A stretch of DNA of 64,000 bases, taken from NCBI GenBank assembly GCA_949825045.1, contig OX463815.1, forward strand, positions 33,533,356 to 33,597,355. Direction: 5' to 3'. Numbering within the stretch: position 1 is the first letter of the stretch; the number at the start of each line of letters is the position of its first letter. The position numbers and the translations under genes are program-made. The DNA comes from Argyresthia goedartella. Lineage: Eukaryota > Arthropoda > Insecta > Lepidoptera > Argyresthiidae. The notes under the pieces were generated by a model. It searched no databases, was not told where the DNA came from, and was given only the letters and a program-made list of their open reading frames with translations. Shown here piece by piece: positions 62,952-64,000 of this stretch.

Positions 62952-63623
62952 ATGTCATTCACCCTATCAATAACAGGCAATACGTCGCTTTTAATTACGA
63001 ATTATTCTCCTACATTACAACTAGAGGGAGAATATGAGTGCGCTCTGCTATACCTATCTACCTTTAATTCAATTCCAAACGTTGATAGTACAAATAACAA
63101 GTTTTATTACGGTGAAAATGATGTTATTGAAATTCCTGAAGGAACATACGAATTGCAAGATATAAACGACTACCTGAAAGGAAAATTGCAAGACATCAAC
63201 TTTAATTTATCATGCAACAATAATACATTGAAAACGTACATTATCAGCAACAAAGCTATTCATTTTGAGAAAGAAAATAGTCTAGGAAATTTGTTAGGAT
63301 TTGGTAATCAACCGCTTGAAGCTAATATATTACACGAATCACAATATCCTGTTAATATGCTTTCAACAACTGTGGTGAGAATAGAATGTGATATAGTGAG
63401 TGGATCATATATAAATGGCATATCAAGTCACATTATACATGAGTTTGCTCCTAACGTTCCACCAGGTTATAGGTTAATAGAAATACCAAAGAACGTTATT
63501 TATTTTCCCGTAAACCAAAATAACATAAGCACCATAACTGTAAGGATATTGGACATTAAGAATAATTTAATTAATTTACGTGGTGAAGAAGTTCAACTGT
63601 ATTTACACCTTAAGAAAAAATGA
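62952..63623 (+). CDS. Minor capsid (penton-type) protein of the Polinton
   Basis: 223 residues from ATG 62952 (MSFTLSITGNT), chosen because the 11 extra residues upstream are hydrophobic and overlap the protease end. The sequence has the alternating pattern of a jelly-roll beta-sandwich, with LLGFGNQ in the middle and a conserved end: HIIHEFAPNVPPGYRLIEIP, NVIYFPVN, INLRGEEVQLYLHLKK. This matches the single-jelly-roll minor capsid protein of Polintons. It would form pentameric vertices. The TGA stop overlaps the next start as ATGA. Confidence 0.85.
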   Translation: MSFTLSITGNTSLLITNYSPTLQLEGEYECALLYLSTFNSIPNVDSTNNKFYYGENDVIEIPEGTYELQDINDYLKGKLQDINFNLSCNNNTLKTYIISNKAIHFEKENSLGNLLGFGNQPLEANILHESQYPVNMLSTTVVRIECDIVSGSYINGISSHIIHEFAPNVPPGYRLIEIPKNVIYFPVNQNNISTITVRILDIKNNLINLRGEEVQLYLHLKKK

Positions 63624-63763
63624 TTGATTTTAATAAAAACTTATCACGACTACCAAAAACGATTAGTCACACTTCAATCTCTCACAAGGAAAGGACTTGG
63701 AAGAAGAAGAAACTAACTGCAAAAAATATAAAATTCCTTAAACAAATTAGACTTTTATCATGA
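63620..63763 (+). CDS. Small basic ORF (47 aa) between the two capsid genes
   Basis: The ATG at 63620 overlaps the stop of the minor capsid gene as ATGA, and its own TGA overlaps the ATG of the major capsid gene in the same way. The product has 13 Lys/Arg and only two acidic residues, with a WKKKKLTAKN segment. No known domain. The double overlap argues that it is translated; a DNA-binding core or scaffold role is conceivable but unsupported. It is too short for usual ORF calling. Confidence 0.65.
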   Translation: MIDFNKNLSRLPKTISHTSISHKERTWKKKKLTAKNIKFLKQIRLLS

Positions 63764-64000
63764 GTAACATTCTAGATATTTTGAGTGCGCCTGTCTATGA
63801 TAATAGCATTGATGGTATTGAGATTCATTCGTATAAACCTTATGTCACTACATTCAATCGTAATGATGAAATTCGTATACCGATTAATCAACAAGATCTG
63901 TACATACTCCCATCGGCAAGCACGTTATATTTGGAAGGTGTCGTCAATGTTTCGAAGAACGCTGCAAAGGAAACGGTTGCTAGTGTGCAGTTTACAAATA
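63760..64000 (+). CDS. Major capsid protein of the Polinton, N-terminal part only
   Basis: The frame opens at ATG 63760 (MSNILDIL) and runs off the window after about 80 residues. The segment DGIEIHSYKPYVTTF, then NDEIRIPIN, QDLYILPSASTLYLEG, matches the beginning of Polinton double-jelly-roll major capsid proteins. It would form the hexameric capsomers of the icosahedral shell. Only the first strands of the first jelly roll are visible here. Confidence 0.85.
   Translation, partial: MSNILDILSAPVYDNSIDGIEIHSYKPYVTTFNRNDEIRIPINQQDLYILPSASTLYLEGVVNVSKNAAKETVASVQFTN

Larger units (their letters stand above)
58672..64000 (+). mobile_element. Polinton/Maverick, partial (continues past the window)
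   Basis: Nine consecutive plus-strand frames with the Polinton morphogenesis set: FtsK/HerA-type ATPase, two Polinton-associated proteins, retroviral-type integrase with chromodomain, PLA2-like protein, adenain-like protease, penton-type minor capsid protein, small basic ORF and major capsid protein. Several genes overlap by a few bases. DNA polymerase B and the right terminal repeat are not in the window, and the left terminal repeat could not be recognised. Most frames are intact; starts of two genes are questionable. Confidence 0.9.

Overview
This window reads as insect, most likely lepidopteran, nuclear DNA built almost entirely from nested transposable elements; I see no ordinary host gene. 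The lepidopteran reading is inference. It rests on the repeat at 310-720 (ends GGGTTCCGTACCC / GGTACGGAACCC), a tRNA-headed SINE at 54180-54452, Helitron-like ends with GCAAAAGCTAGT, and the mix of non-LTR, BEL/Pao, Ty3, Helitron and Polinton elements. No search could be run.

Layout. (1) 229-4039: a long-inverted-repeat DNA element enclosing one ORF on the minus strand that looks like a PIN/XPG-type nuclease domain joined to a tesmin-type CXC cysteine motif. (2) 5026-5239: three consecutive near-loopless hairpins. (3) 5250-10620: a minus-strand LINE broken by a 2.4-kb TIR element (5984-8371, itself carrying another LINE) and by a 5'-truncated plus-strand LINE. (4) 7180-48039: a tandem triplication of an 8.1-kb unit (A 7180-15297, B 15298-32934, C 32935-48039). 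Each unit carries the same LINE fragments and a gag-integrase remnant of a BEL/Pao element. After the triplication, unit B took a Ty3-type LTR retrotransposon on the minus strand (21131-30647, 2.2-kb LTRs, a -1 frameshift heptamer at the gag stop). Unit C took a BEL/Pao element (39332-46336, 225-bp LTRs that look identical). The empty sites in the sister units prove both insertions. (5) 48040-56414: decayed Helitron, LINE and Ty3 remnants with a SINE inside one of them. (6) 56415-58671: gene-free, with short tandem and inverted repeats. (7) 58672-64000: part of a Polinton/Maverick, all genes on the plus strand: packaging ATPase, two Polinton-associated proteins, integrase with chromodomain, PLA2-like protein, adenain-type protease, penton-type minor capsid protein, a 47-aa basic ORF, and the start of the major capsid protein, which runs off the window. 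DNA polymerase B is not in view.

How the genes work together. The Polinton block is a virion-morphogenesis cassette with overlapping or nearly touching genes: integrase for insertion, ATPase for packaging, protease for maturation, and two jelly-roll capsid proteins. The two LTR elements each carry gag, protease, reverse transcriptase, RNase H and integrase, and each pol has one single-base frame break. The LINE copies are all defective, each by a different lesion.
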